Of a stretch of 64,000 nucleotides of DNA, positions 17,094 to 26,615 are shown one piece after another. The notes beneath the pieces are model-generated. The model had not been told where the DNA came from, made no database searches, and saw only the letters and a list, made by a program, of their open reading frames with translations. Source of the stretch: Pseudomaricurvus sp050633365. Its GTDB lineage: Bacteria; Pseudomonadota; Gammaproteobacteria; Pseudomonadales; Cellvibrionaceae. Made by a program: the position numbers and the translations under genes. The stretch covers positions 1-64,000 of the forward strand of contig JBOEGJ010000033.1 of assembly GCA_050633365.1 (NCBI GenBank), given 5' to 3'. Every line of letters begins with the position of its first letter. The stretch's first letter is position 1.

Positions 17094-19727
17094 ATGAGCC
17101 TATCAAGTAAGTCCAATCGTCTAAAAGCATTGCCACTGGCAATCGCCATCGCCGCAGCCACTGCTCCCTTCAGTGCCATTCAAGCTAACGCTTCAGCACT
17201 GTTAGAAGAAATTGTGGTTACCGCTCAGAAACGTGAGCAGAACTTGCAAGATGTTCCCATTTCAATTTCCGCCTTTAGTGGCGATGCATTGAAAGAAATG
17301 GGCGCCGAATCCATCAGCGATTTAGGCCGTGCCACCGCTGGTGTTGAAATGAACAACGAAAGCGTCACTCAGCCTGCCTACAACATTCGCGGTATCCAAA
17401 CCGACGATTTCACCGTAGGTTCTGATCCTGCCGTTGCCCTTTACGTCGATGGCGTTTATGCCGGTCGTGGCGCTGGCGCAGAGATCCCTCTAGATGATGT
17501 CGAGCGCATCGAGATATTGAAAGGCCCACAGGGCACACTGTTTGGTCGTAACGCCACCGGTGGTGCGATTCACTACATCACTAAAAAGCCTTCACAAGAA
17601 ATGGAAGGTTCGGTTTCTGCCAGCATTGGTAACTATGACAAGCAAAAAGCCGACTTCACTTTTAACATGCCCATTTCTGACACCTTGGCCGTGCGCATTG
17701 GTGGATCCGTTAACAACCGTGATGGCTATATCGACAACGCCAACGGCCCAGATCTGAACGACGTAGACAGCCAGTCGTTCCGCGCATCAGTACTGTGGAC
17801 TCCAACCGACGAAACTGAAATCGTTTGGCGCGGTGAATACAGCGACATGAGCCAAAACTCTGGCACCGTTTATACGGTTACCGAAAGTGTTTATAACGCT
17901 GGCACTGTTGACGAAGCTTTTGACTTGTACGGTGACGTCTCTACCGATGTAACCTCTCTTGAAGAGCGTGACTTGTTTGGTACCTCTTTGGAAATCAATC
18001 ACGATTTCGAGAATTTCACCTTCACCTCTATCACCGCTTATCGTGCGATGAACGTTAACTTCATCAACGATGAAGACGGCTCTTCAGATCCAGGCCACTA
18101 CTTCGCCTCTGAAAACACCGATGACCAAGATCAAATCAGCCAAGAGTTTCGCTTTACCGGTGAAACCGACAATCTGAAGTGGACTGTGGGCGCGGGTTAC
18201 AGCAAAGAGCACGTTGATCACACGACTTTTGCTAGCACCAATACCAACACCCTAGAGAACTTTGCGATTTACAATGGCTTGTTGGGTGATGTTGATGCGT
18301 TGACTGCAATCAATCCCGCTTTGACCGGCGCCCTACTTGGGATTAACTCTGGCTCTAGCGAACAAGAAATTGCAGAAGCTGTTAACGGTGCCCGAGCGAT
18401 GTTGCAAGGAGCAGGCGCCGACGGTATTGCGCTGTCTGCTTTCCTCGCAGAACAGCTAGCGACAGCTCCTAACCCAACAGCACTCACAAACCCATTCGGA
18501 GCACTAAACGCAGTTTCTTGTGGCGGCGTTAGTCCTAGTGCCGGCCTTCATGCAAACGACGTGTTTGAAGCAAGCATTCTCGGAGGTGCAACACCCCAAG
18601 TAGCAGCGGCAAACGGCGTCCAATCTGCGACCGCAAACTGCTTACTACCACAGGTGCAAGGCAGCTTGAGTAATGATCCGAGCTGGATCGAATCTGTACG
18701 CAATACCGGCAGCTATGAAAGCATGGCGATTTACGGTGACTTCACCTACTCCATCAACGAGCAGATGAATTTGAGTGCCGGCTTGCGCTACACCTACGAT
18801 GAAAAAGACTTCACCGTTCAAACCGGCTACAACACCAACAACGCCTTCTTCACCACTCCATTAGGTGATCCTATCGCCCAAGGCTTGTTCTTCTACAACA
18901 ACGGCGTGAATGGCAACAACGAAGTTCAAGAATACAACGAAGACTGGGACGCACTATCTGGTCGTCTGGTGTTGGATTACTTCATCAATGACAACACCAT
19001 GGTTTACGGCTCGGTTGCCACCGGCTTCAAATCTGGCGGTTTCAACAGCTTAGGCTTTGGCCCAACGATCGAGCCTTCGTTTGATCAAGAAGAAGTCACC
19101 AACTTTGAGCTTGGCTTTAAAGGCGACTTCCTCGATGGCGCCCTGCGCTTCAACGCCGCAGCCTACTACTACGAGTACGAGAACAAGCAAGACTTGGCTC
19201 TAATCGGCCCAGCGAACACCATTCCAAGCTACAACATCACAACTTCTGACGCAGAAGGCCAAGGTGTTGACCTGGAAGTCTACTGGTCCATTACCGATCA
19301 GCTATTTGTCTCGGCTAACTACAGCTTCCTCGACACCGAAATCACCGACTACACCATTGTGGCCGGCGAAGACGACATCACTGGTGACCCTCTGGCCAAC
19401 ACTCCAGAGAACAAGTTCTATCTAATGGGTGAATACACCATTCCATTCGATGAAACCGGTGATCTAGTGCTGCGTGCCGACTACAGCTGGACCGATGAAC
19501 GTGTTGGCCAGCTTCGCGGTGAATCTATCGATGCTTACTACTTGGTTAATGCTCGCGCCACCTTCAACAGTGCCGATGACACTTGGGCCGTTGCTGGCTG
19601 GGTGAACAACCTCACTGACGAAGAAGATCTGCGTGACTTCACCGGCCCTGGTAGCGCCATCGGTTCTCACACCGTTGCTCGTCGCATGCCACGTATGTAC
19701 GGTGTTGACTTCACCTACCGCTTCTAA
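17094..19727 (+). CDS. TonB-dependent outer-membrane receptor
   Basis: 877 residues from the ATG at 17094; the frame opens six codons earlier, but GGAGAG sits ideally for this ATG. A signal peptide ends near QANA. The TonB box EEIVVTAQ follows, then the plug domain (DVPISISAFS, NIRGIQTDDF, VERIEILKGPQGTLFGRNA) and a 22-strand-type barrel ending in the required aromatic residue (VDFTYRF). The receptor imports a large or scarce nutrient using TonB energy. The ligand is unknown; the family also handles siderophores, vitamins and glycans. Residues about 385-535 form an Ala-rich insertion with several Cys, probably an extracellular loop. Confidence 0.95.
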   Translation: MSLSSKSNRLKALPLAIAIAAATAPFSAIQANASALLEEIVVTAQKREQNLQDVPISISAFSGDALKEMGAESISDLGRATAGVEMNNESVTQPAYNIRGIQTDDFTVGSDPAVALYVDGVYAGRGAGAEIPLDDVERIEILKGPQGTLFGRNATGGAIHYITKKPSQEMEGSVSASIGNYDKQKADFTFNMPISDTLAVRIGGSVNNRDGYIDNANGPDLNDVDSQSFRASVLWTPTDETEIVWRGEYSDMSQNSGTVYTVTESVYNAGTVDEAFDLYGDVSTDVTSLEERDLFGTSLEINHDFENFTFTSITAYRAMNVNFINDEDGSSDPGHYFASENTDDQDQISQEFRFTGETDNLKWTVGAGYSKEHVDHTTFASTNTNTLENFAIYNGLLGDVDALTAINPALTGALLGINSGSSEQEIAEAVNGARAMLQGAGADGIALSAFLAEQLATAPNPTALTNPFGALNAVSCGGVSPSAGLHANDVFEASILGGATPQVAAANGVQSATANCLLPQVQGSLSNDPSWIESVRNTGSYESMAIYGDFTYSINEQMNLSAGLRYTYDEKDFTVQTGYNTNNAFFTTPLGDPIAQGLFFYNNGVNGNNEVQEYNEDWDALSGRLVLDYFINDNTMVYGSVATGFKSGGFNSLGFGPTIEPSFDQEEVTNFELGFKGDFLDGALRFNAAAYYYEYENKQDLALIGPANTIPSYNITTSDAEGQGVDLEVYWSITDQLFVSANYSFLDTEITDYTIVAGEDDITGDPLANTPENKFYLMGEYTIPFDETGDLVLRADYSWTDERVGQLRGESIDAYYLVNARATFNSADDTWAVAGWVNNLTDEEDLRDFTGPGSAIGSHTVARRMPRMYGVDFTYRF

Positions 19728-19759
19728 GACTGAAGACTCAATCTTCAGCTGAAAAGCCA

Positions 19760-19790
19760 AAAGCCGGTGCCTCACAGCACCGGCTTTTTT
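19760..19790 (+). terminator. Rho-independent terminator of the TonB receptor gene
   Basis: AAAGCCGGTGC (19760-19770) pairs with GCACCGGCTTT (19777-19787) around a six-base loop and runs into six T residues, 33 bp after the stop codon. Confidence 0.93.
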
Positions 19791-20060
19791 GTGGGCTGGA
19801 TAATTCAGCGCTCGCCAGTGCCCCCCCCTTGCGGTGGTTACTCCCAATCACAGTTGTAACGGCTGCGGGCTGCGTGCCCGACTATTGGCGAAAATCACTA
19901 GAAAACTGACGATATTCCCTAATGGGTGACCCCTGCAAGAGCATGAGTCACAAATAATCGAAAAGATTGGCGCCGGATGCTTGGCACGCATTGCAACATT
20001 AAACCTAGCTGGTTAGACTGCCAACACGCCTAAAAATCAACCAATAACTGGTGTAGAGTG
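19791..20060. other. Non-coding region with a C8 tract
   Basis: About 270 bp without a gene. A run of eight C residues lies at 19821-19828. AT-rich sequence near 20000-20050 probably contains the promoter of the following secreted-protein gene, but no confident boxes were found. Confidence 0.4.
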
Positions 20061-20651
20061 ATGAAGATGATGAACCTAAAAACACTATTAACTGTGGCTG
20101 TTGCCGCAGCCTTACCGGTCTCAAGCGCATTCGCTGACACCAAAAATGATGCACAAGCGGCCTTAAATGCCCTTAACGGCAGTGTCGCCAGCGCAGAGCT
20201 CACCCTAGCAGTGGTAGACGCCGAGCAAGCGATACGCACGGTAGAAGCCCAAGAAGCGGTCAACATGCTGACAGCCAGCTTGGCAGAAGCCGACCTGAGC
20301 ATTGCCCTTGCCGACGCCAATGACGCGATTCGCTTTGGTCAAGGCCAAGACGCGGTGAACATGCTGGCCGCCAGTATCGCCGGAGCCGAAGTGAGCATTG
20401 CCCTGGCCAGCGCCAACGAAACTATCAATGGCGTCTCTGACATGCAGATGCTGGCAGAGTTAGACACCGTACTCGATGGTAAAGACGCCGACAGCGCATC
20501 GGATTTGATCATGGCTGTCGTGGCAGAGCGCCCCATGCTCGCCGCCGCAGTTCAAGATATGGCCGTTGGTGCGGGTTATAACGAAGCCATGGTTGCCTCT
20601 TCCGTGTTTGGCGGGCTAGGTGATTTACCGGCTACTGCAGCAGGCCAGTAA
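20061..20651 (+). CDS. Secreted Ala-rich tandem-repeat protein of unknown function
   Basis: About 196 residues. A signal peptide ends at SSAFA. The mature part has two near-identical units of about 32 residues: DAEQAIRTVEAQEAVNML and its continuation TASLAEADLSIALA, then DANDAIRFGQGQDAVNML and AASIAGAEVSIALA. Partial copies lie on either side. Each unit reads as two amphipathic helices. The C-terminal 55 residues are non-repetitive. No Cys and no known domain. ATG codons at 20061, 20067 and 20070 are all possible starts. A strong terminator follows. Function unknown; a cell-envelope or matrix role is a guess. Confidence 0.72.
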   Translation: MKMMNLKTLLTVAVAAALPVSSAFADTKNDAQAALNALNGSVASAELTLAVVDAEQAIRTVEAQEAVNMLTASLAEADLSIALADANDAIRFGQGQDAVNMLAASIAGAEVSIALASANETINGVSDMQMLAELDTVLDGKDADSASDLIMAVVAERPMLAAAVQDMAVGAGYNEAMVASSVFGGLGDLPATAAGQ

Positions 20652-20685
20652 TCCTCAAAAACATAACGGCTTAATCGCCGATCAG

Positions 20686-20720
20686 AAGGGAGTCGCGATC
20701 CAGTCGCGACTCCCTTTTTT
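20686..20720 (+). terminator. Strong rho-independent terminator
   Basis: AAGGGAGTCGCGA (20686-20698) pairs perfectly with TCGCGACTCCCTT (20704-20716) over 13 bp and is followed by a T-run. It ends the repeat-protein transcript. Confidence 0.93.
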
Positions 20721-21004
20721 ATGACGCCGTTATTCCTAACCATAGGGCGACTCGCAATCCCCATAAAACACCTCCGGCTGTATCCCGCATTCCCTCATCA
20801 AAAACACCCCACAAAAGTACAAATAAAAAGCACCGATCAAAACCACTAATCAAAAGTACCAAGCCAATCACTTTTTTAAATCTTGACGATAAAATTTTCT
20901 CGCCAAGCGATTGAAGCTAGCGCCTGTAACTGCAAGGCTACATCAGCCAATAGAAACACAAATATAAAAAGACACACAAAGAATCGTCACAGGGAAGCGA
21001 CACT
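20721..21004. other. AT-rich leader of the PEP-CTERM-like protein gene
   Basis: No gene seen. Motifs AAAAGTAC and ATCAAAA recur loosely between 20800 and 20880. AGGGAAGCG just before the start at 21005 serves as ribosome-binding site. No riboswitch was recognised. Confidence 0.4.
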
Positions 21005-21916
21005 ATGATTCGTCAACACGCTAAAAGCCGAAAGCTCTTAACCAAATGTTCAATTCTGTTATTGATGCTATGTCATTCATCGAGTCATGCGGGATTGATA
21101 GCATTTGATCTATACAACAATAAAAGCCTGAATCTCATTGAATACAATAATCCGTTGGAGGGCGCCTTTTCACATTCCATCGACGATACCTTTGAAAAAC
21201 ATCGTCAAGGTGCTGGCAACATTAGTGAAGGGCTTATCGACGACTCGAAAGATCGCAGCGACAGTCTCGGCCTTATAGAAAAAGACCAAGACTTTGATGA
21301 GTTCTTCGCCGTGCAAGATCTCGACAACGCCATCAATCCCTCTGGGCAAGCCACCGCCAGTTGGATTTTTGACATAGAAAACAGCAGCAACTTATCGCTA
21401 TCGCTCGATATCGCCGCGATGGGCGATTTTGAATTGAGTGATTGGTTTCGATGGGATTACGCCATTGATGACTTCGATCGACAAACGCTGTTTGAACTCA
21501 ACACCGAACAAACGAAAACCCAAGCCTACCAAATGGCCTCAGGGGCGATCCTTTCGCTGGACGACCCTCTAGCCATTGGCAATCCCGTACTAGGTAATCC
21601 AGTGCTAGGCGATCCATTATTCAGCGATCGATTGCTGAACAATAAATTTCAGAGTTTCTCCGCGCCGATCTTTGGCGAAGGCTTTAAATTAAAACTCCTT
21701 TTTACCGCGCAGCAAAACGGCGGCGGAGAAGTTCTCGCCTTTCGCAATTTGAAAATTGAAGGCCAATCGCAACTGCCGGCAAGCGCAGCCATTCCCACGC
21801 CCGCAACAGCCCCGTTGTTATTAATCGGCTTCTGCGGCCTTTGGCTAAACCGCCGCAAAAAACGATTGGGTAAAAGCCGCAATTCACGCGACAACCACTA
21901 CTCGAGTAAGGGCTAA
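21005..21916 (+). CDS. Secreted protein with PEP-CTERM-like sorting tail
   Basis: 303 residues. A signal peptide (CSILLLMLCHSSSHA) leads. The C-terminus has the three parts of an exosortase signal: a Pro motif (IPTPATAP), a hydrophobic helix (LLLIGFCGLWL) and a basic end (NRRKKR), here extended by about 17 polar residues. The core is rich in Asp, Leu and Ser and includes a short repeat GNPVLGNPVLGDPL. Such proteins are moved to the surface by exosortase EpsH/XrtA. No exosortase gene is in this window. The motif differs from the consensus PEP, so the sorting assignment is probable, not certain. Confidence 0.68.
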   Translation: MIRQHAKSRKLLTKCSILLLMLCHSSSHAGLIAFDLYNNKSLNLIEYNNPLEGAFSHSIDDTFEKHRQGAGNISEGLIDDSKDRSDSLGLIEKDQDFDEFFAVQDLDNAINPSGQATASWIFDIENSSNLSLSLDIAAMGDFELSDWFRWDYAIDDFDRQTLFELNTEQTKTQAYQMASGAILSLDDPLAIGNPVLGNPVLGDPLFSDRLLNNKFQSFSAPIFGEGFKLKLLFTAQQNGGGEVLAFRNLKIEGQSQLPASAAIPTPATAPLLLIGFCGLWLNRRKKRLGKSRNSRDNHYSSKG

Positions 21917-21996
21917 CACCCAAGCTGCTCGCGCTGCCGTTAGCCGCCTAAACACTCAACGAAGTATCGGCGTTTTCTGAACCCTTAGAGTGACAT

Positions 21997-24630
21997 CTAC
22001 TGCATCACAATCCGATCTTCATCGACGCCGACCTTAACGACATCACCGGGAGAATATTTCCCCGACAGAACATCTTGCGCCAGTGGATTTTCGACGTATT
22101 GCTGAATCGCCCGCTTGAGAGGTCGCGCGCCATAGACGGGATCAAAACCCACCGCCGCCAATTGATCCAAAGCGCCGTCGGAGATTTCAAAACCCAACTC
22201 TCGCTCAACCAAACGCTGGCGCAAGTGATCCAACTGAATATTGGCAATGCCGCGGATTTGGGTTTGGCCCAGTGGATGAAAGACCACCACCTCGTCGATG
22301 CGGTTTATAAATTCTGGGCGAAAGTGCCCGCCGACCACTTCCATCACCGCCTCTTTCATCGCTTCGTAACGGTTTTCGTTGGTTATGGAATCCGCATCGG
22401 CGTTCGCCTCACTAAAATCAATGGTGTCGAAAGAGCGATTACGGGCAATGTCCTGTATAGCGTCGGAGCCTAGATTGGATGTCATCACCACCACCGTATT
22501 GCGAAAATCTACGGTGCGACCCTGACCATCGGTTAAGCGACCATCATCGAGCACCTGCAACAAAATATTAAAAACATCGGGGTGGGCCTTTTCCACTTCG
22601 TCGAGCAATAACACAGAGTAAGGTTTACGGCGCACCGCTTCGGTCAAGTAGCCGCCCTCCTCGTAACCCACATACCCCGGAGGCGCGCCGATCAAACGAG
22701 CAACCGAATGTTTCTCCATGAACTCAGACATATCAATACGCACCATGGCGTCGGGCGTATCAAATAAGAACTCGGCCAGCGACTTACACAACTCCGTTTT
22801 ACCCACACCGGTTGGCCCTAAAAACAAAAACGAGCCGTTGGGACGATTGGGATCGGATAAACCTGCTCGCGAACGTCTTACTGCGTTAGACACGGCGACC
22901 ACCGCTTCACTTTGCCCGATGACTCGCTGATGTAAAACCTCTTCCATTTTCAGCAGCTTATCTCGCTCACCTTCGAGCATTTTGCTCACTGGAATACCGG
23001 TCCACTTGGAAACGACTTCTGCAATTTCTTCGTCGGTGACATTGTTGCGCAGCAGCTTCATGTCGATCATTTCCACTTGGCTGGCCATGTCGAGCTGCTT
23101 TTCGAGTTCGGGAATAATACCGTATTGCAGTTCAGACATACGACCAAGATCGCTGGCTCGGCGCGCCGCATCAAGATCCAAGCGAGCCTGTTCCAAGTTA
23201 GCTTTAATTTCGACAGAACCGTGTAAGGCGGCTTTTTCAGCTCTCCAGACTTCATCGAGATCGGCAAAGGCGCGCTCGTTCTTTTCGATTTCACCGTCGA
23301 GAATTTTTAGCTGTTTTTTAGCGGCATCGGTGTCGTCTTTTTTGACCGCTTCTCGCTCAATTTTTAACTGAATAAGACGCCGCTCTAAACGATCCATCTC
23401 TTCCGGTTTGGAGTCTATCTCCATACGAATACGACTGGCCGCCTCATCGATCAAATCGATCGCTTTGTCTGGTAGCTGTCGATCGGTGATGTATCGCTGT
23501 GACAATTTAGCCGAGGCAATAATTGCCGAATCGGTAATGTCGACACCGTGGTGGACCTCGTAACGCTCTTTAAGGCCTCGCAATATGGCGATGGTGTCTT
23601 CTTCGCTAGGTTCTTCTACCAACACTTTCTGAAAGCGACGCTCGAGCGCAGAGTCTTTTTCGATGTACTGGCGATACTCGTTTAACGTGGTTGCACCCAC
23701 ACAATGCAACTCGCCACGTGCCAGCGCCGGTTTCAGCATGTTACCGGCATCCATAGCGCCATCGGCTTTACCGGCGCCAACCATGGTGTGTAGCTCATCC
23801 ACAAATAAAATGATGCGGCCTTCTTCTTTCGACAATTCATTCAGCACAGACTTTAGGCGCTCTTCGAATTCACCGCGAAATTTAGCGCCCGCCAACAAAG
23901 AGCCCAAATCCAAAGACAGCACACGCTTGTGCTTTAAGCCTTCGGGCACTTCTCCATTCACGATACGCTGCGCCAAGCCTTCGACAATGGCAGTTTTACC
24001 TACGCCGGGTTCTCCGATGAGTACCGGATTATTCTTCGTGCGACGCTGCAACACTTGAATGGTTCGGCGAATTTCATCGTCGCGGCCAATCACCGGATCA
24101 AGCTTACCGGCCTCGGCCCGAGCGGTTAAATCAACGGTGAACTTATCCAGTGCCTGACGATTGCCTTCGGCGTCGGGGTTATCCACCGCCTCACCACCAC
24201 GCACTTTGGTAATGGCTTGGTCGAGTTTTTCCACCGCGCCAAATTGCTTGAGCATCTTGCCCAGTTCACTGTTGCTATCGGCCATGGCAGCTTGCAACAC
24301 GCATTCACTGGAAATGTATCCATCGCCGTTGTCTTGGGCTTTTTTGTCCGCCAAGTTGAGCAGGCGTCCCATCTCGGCCGACATATGCACATCGCCCGTG
24401 GGTGTGTGCACTTTTGCCAGACCGTCTAGGGCAATCGCCAGAGCGTTGCGCAATCCCGTCACATCAAACCCAGCCTGCGCCAATAGTGGGCGCACTGCGC
24501 CACCTTGCTGATCGAGCATTGCCAGCAGTACGTGAGCAGGTTCTAGTTGTGTGTGATCGCGTCCAATAGCCAGAGACTGGGCGTCAGAAAGGGCCATTTG
24601 CAGCTGATTCGTGAGTCGATCAATTCGCAT
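21997..24630 (-). CDS. clpB: Chaperone ClpB, AAA+ disaggregase
   Basis: 877 residues (E. coli 857). ClpB threads aggregated proteins through a hexameric ring together with DnaK. The N-terminal Clp domain (1-145), first AAA+ domain with GEPGVGKT and ILFVDELH, a coiled middle domain (about 400-525) and second AAA+ domain with GPTGVGKTE and LLLDEVEKAH are all present. GGAG precedes the start. A sigma-32 promoter lies about 80-105 bp upstream. It is the last gene of the bamD/rluD-pgeF-clpB neighbourhood common in gammaproteobacteria. Confidence 0.98.
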   Translation of the reverse strand: MRIDRLTNQLQMALSDAQSLAIGRDHTQLEPAHVLLAMLDQQGGAVRPLLAQAGFDVTGLRNALAIALDGLAKVHTPTGDVHMSAEMGRLLNLADKKAQDNGDGYISSECVLQAAMADSNSELGKMLKQFGAVEKLDQAITKVRGGEAVDNPDAEGNRQALDKFTVDLTARAEAGKLDPVIGRDDEIRRTIQVLQRRTKNNPVLIGEPGVGKTAIVEGLAQRIVNGEVPEGLKHKRVLSLDLGSLLAGAKFRGEFEERLKSVLNELSKEEGRIILFVDELHTMVGAGKADGAMDAGNMLKPALARGELHCVGATTLNEYRQYIEKDSALERRFQKVLVEEPSEEDTIAILRGLKERYEVHHGVDITDSAIIASAKLSQRYITDRQLPDKAIDLIDEAASRIRMEIDSKPEEMDRLERRLIQLKIEREAVKKDDTDAAKKQLKILDGEIEKNERAFADLDEVWRAEKAALHGSVEIKANLEQARLDLDAARRASDLGRMSELQYGIIPELEKQLDMASQVEMIDMKLLRNNVTDEEIAEVVSKWTGIPVSKMLEGERDKLLKMEEVLHQRVIGQSEAVVAVSNAVRRSRAGLSDPNRPNGSFLFLGPTGVGKTELCKSLAEFLFDTPDAMVRIDMSEFMEKHSVARLIGAPPGYVGYEEGGYLTEAVRRKPYSVLLLDEVEKAHPDVFNILLQVLDDGRLTDGQGRTVDFRNTVVVMTSNLGSDAIQDIARNRSFDTIDFSEANADADSITNENRYEAMKEAVMEVVGGHFRPEFINRIDEVVVFHPLGQTQIRGIANIQLDHLRQRLVERELGFEISDGALDQLAAVGFDPVYGARPLKRAIQQYVENPLAQDVLSGKYSPGDVVKVGVDEDRIVMQ

Positions 24631-24707
24631 GCTTTACTCCATTAACGTGGCTGGGTCGGTGTGCGAAATAAAGCGCAACCCACCAAGCGTGAATACCTAT
24701 GCTCAGG

Positions 24708-24735
24708 ATTTGGGGACTAAGCCGAGAGTTTCAAG
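24708..24735 (-). promoter_or_regulatory. Sigma-32 heat-shock promoter of clpB
   Basis: On the minus strand CTTGAAA (24735-24729) is an exact -35 for RpoH. After 13 bases comes CCCCAAAT (24715-24708), a near-exact -10 (consensus CCCCATNT). It lies between pgeF and clpB, so clpB can be induced independently of pgeF. Confidence 0.85.
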
Positions 24736-24779
24736 CGTAGAAACGACAAAAAATACGACAAACCGGCCAAATAGATGAT

Positions 24780-25586
24780 TTAAGTCAAATAAATGAGGGA
24801 TGCCATGCGACCGGTTTGACCGTCGCGGCGGTAAGAATAGAAACGATTTTCATCGTCGTAGGTGCAAAACCCGCCCCCACTGATGGATTCGACACCGAGC
24901 TGAGTCAATTCTGCCCGAGCAAGCTGATAGAGATCCGCATTAAACTTCATCGGTTTGTGAATACTGGGGCGAAACGCCGCAGAAATAGCTTCGCAATGCG
25001 CGGGACTAAGAGCTTTATCATAAAACCCTTCGAGCACATCAATACCCACTTCGAAGTGTGTTTGCCCGATAGCCGGCCCCAGATAAGCCAAGATCTGAGA
25101 AGACGGGCAGTTAAATTGATCGAGGCTATTGCGCAAAATCCCCTTCGCCAGACTGCGCCACCCCGCGTGCACCGCCGCCACCTGAGATCCCGCTCGATCG
25201 CACAGTAAAATAGGCAAGCAATCAGCGGTCATGATGGCGCAAGGCAACTGAGACTGACGAGTGTAGCTGGCGTCGGCGGTTCGCATAAGACCGTCGCTTT
25301 TGGCCTCGACAATTTTTGTACCGTGTATTTGCTCAAGCCATTGAGGGGCGTGTTCTAGCTCTAAGCGAGCCTGCAACGCCTCGCGATTGCGTTCCACCGA
25401 GGAGACATCATCGTCCACGTGTAAGGCCAGATTAAAACCGTTATAGGGAGGCTCACTTGATAAAGACTCATCAATTGCTTGGCGAGTGGTGATGAGGGCC
25501 TTCACATTGGCGGGCGCCTCCCAATCGGGAATCAGCCACGTCGAATGTTGCTTTCCATTTGCATCGCTCATCCCATCACCACTCAT
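24780..25586 (-). CDS. pgeF: Peptidoglycan editing factor PgeF (YfiH, laccase-domain family)
   Basis: 268 residues. The family signatures TADCLPILL and AAVHAGWRSLAKGIL are present, with the metal-ligand Cys and His. PgeF corrects muropeptide precursors carrying Ser in place of L-Ala; older annotations call it a polyphenol oxidase. AAGGA eight bases before the first ATG supports the full-length start. It lies between rluD and clpB as in E. coli, about 80 bp after rluD. Confidence 0.93.
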   Translation of the reverse strand: MSGDGMSDANGKQHSTWLIPDWEAPANVKALITTRQAIDESLSSEPPYNGFNLALHVDDDVSSVERNREALQARLELEHAPQWLEQIHGTKIVEAKSDGLMRTADASYTRQSQLPCAIMTADCLPILLCDRAGSQVAAVHAGWRSLAKGILRNSLDQFNCPSSQILAYLGPAIGQTHFEVGIDVLEGFYDKALSPAHCEAISAAFRPSIHKPMKFNADLYQLARAELTQLGVESISGGGFCTYDDENRFYSYRRDGQTGRMASLIYLT

Positions 25587-25667
25587 TCATGCATTCCTTG
25601 AAGTCTCGTCCTAACTCTATAAAAGGGCAGCGCGCCGCCTTTTGTTAGCGTTTGCGGCGAGGCAAAC

Positions 25668-26615
25668 CTATTTTTGTGCCAACACCCTAAGCAGCTCTTT
25701 CATGTCTTGCGGACGCTCAGCTTGAAATTCAAGGTAGTCACCGGTCATGGGGTGAATCAACCCCAACTGCGCCGCATGAAGTGCTTGGCGACCAAAGCCC
25801 TTAAGCAATTCGAGCTGCTCGTGTGACGCATTTTTAGGAATCTTCATTCGTCCCGCGTAGGTAGAGTCGCCGACCAAAGCATAGCCAACATGGGCCATAT
25901 GCACTCGAATTTGATGAGTGCGCCCGGTCTCAAGTTTTAGTCGAACGTGAGTGTGATTGGGAAATCGTTTGATTACTCGGTAGTGTGTGATCGCTTCCTT
26001 ACCACCAAACTCAAGCACAGCCATCTTTTGACGCTGACGGGGGTGGCGCCCCATCATAGTTTCTACTTTACCGCCCCCGGTCATGACGCCGGCAACAACC
26101 GCTTCATACTCTCGGCTGACGGTGCGCTCCTGCAATTGAGCCACCAGATCTGCATGGGCTTCTAGGGTTTTCGCGACCACCATCAGGCCGGTGGTGTCTT
26201 TATCTAAACGGTGGACAATACCGGCCCGAGGTACATTGATCAGATCGGGACAATGGAACAACAAACCGTTGAGCAAGGTGCCCGAGCGGTTGCCTGCACC
26301 GGGGTGAACCACCAGCCCTGCCGGTTTGTTGATGACGAGGATTTGATCGTCTTCAAAGACAATCTCGAGTGGCATTTCTTCTGCCTCCCAATCACCCTGT
26401 TCCTCATGTTCGGCCAGTAGCACTAAGGTTTCGCCGCCGAGGACTTTTTCTTTTGGCCTAGAAGTCTCGCCATTGAGTGTTAAAGCTCCGGATTTGATCC
26501 ACGCTTGGATACGGGAGCGAGAGTAACCGGGAAACAACTCGGTGGCGGCAAAATCCAGTCGTTTACCCATCATATCTTCGGGCACGATCGCGGTGAACTT
26601 TTCTACTTCTGTCAT
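25668..26615 (-). CDS. rluD: 23S rRNA pseudouridine synthase D
   Basis: 315 residues from the ATG at 26615; the frame is open 43 codons further, but that part has no family similarity and the promoter must lie there. An S4 RNA-binding domain is N-terminal (RLDFAATELFPGYSRSRI, then WIKSGALTLNG). The catalytic Asp is in GIVHRLDKDTTGLMV. RluD makes pseudouridines 1911, 1915 and 1917 in helix 69 of 23S rRNA. It is divergent from bamD, as is usual. Confidence 0.96.
   Translation of the reverse strand: MTEVEKFTAIVPEDMMGKRLDFAATELFPGYSRSRIQAWIKSGALTLNGETSRPKEKVLGGETLVLLAEHEEQGDWEAEEMPLEIVFEDDQILVINKPAGLVVHPGAGNRSGTLLNGLLFHCPDLINVPRAGIVHRLDKDTTGLMVVAKTLEAHADLVAQLQERTVSREYEAVVAGVMTGGGKVETMMGRHPRQRQKMAVLEFGGKEAITHYRVIKRFPNHTHVRLKLETGRTHQIRVHMAHVGYALVGDSTYAGRMKIPKNASHEQLELLKGFGRQALHAAQLGLIHPMTGDYLEFQAERPQDMKELLRVLAQK

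Noticed and set aside
19821..19828. C8 tract as a phase-variation switch
   Set aside because: It is downstream of a strong terminator and more than 200 bp from the next gene, not in a promoter spacer or coding frame that I can identify.
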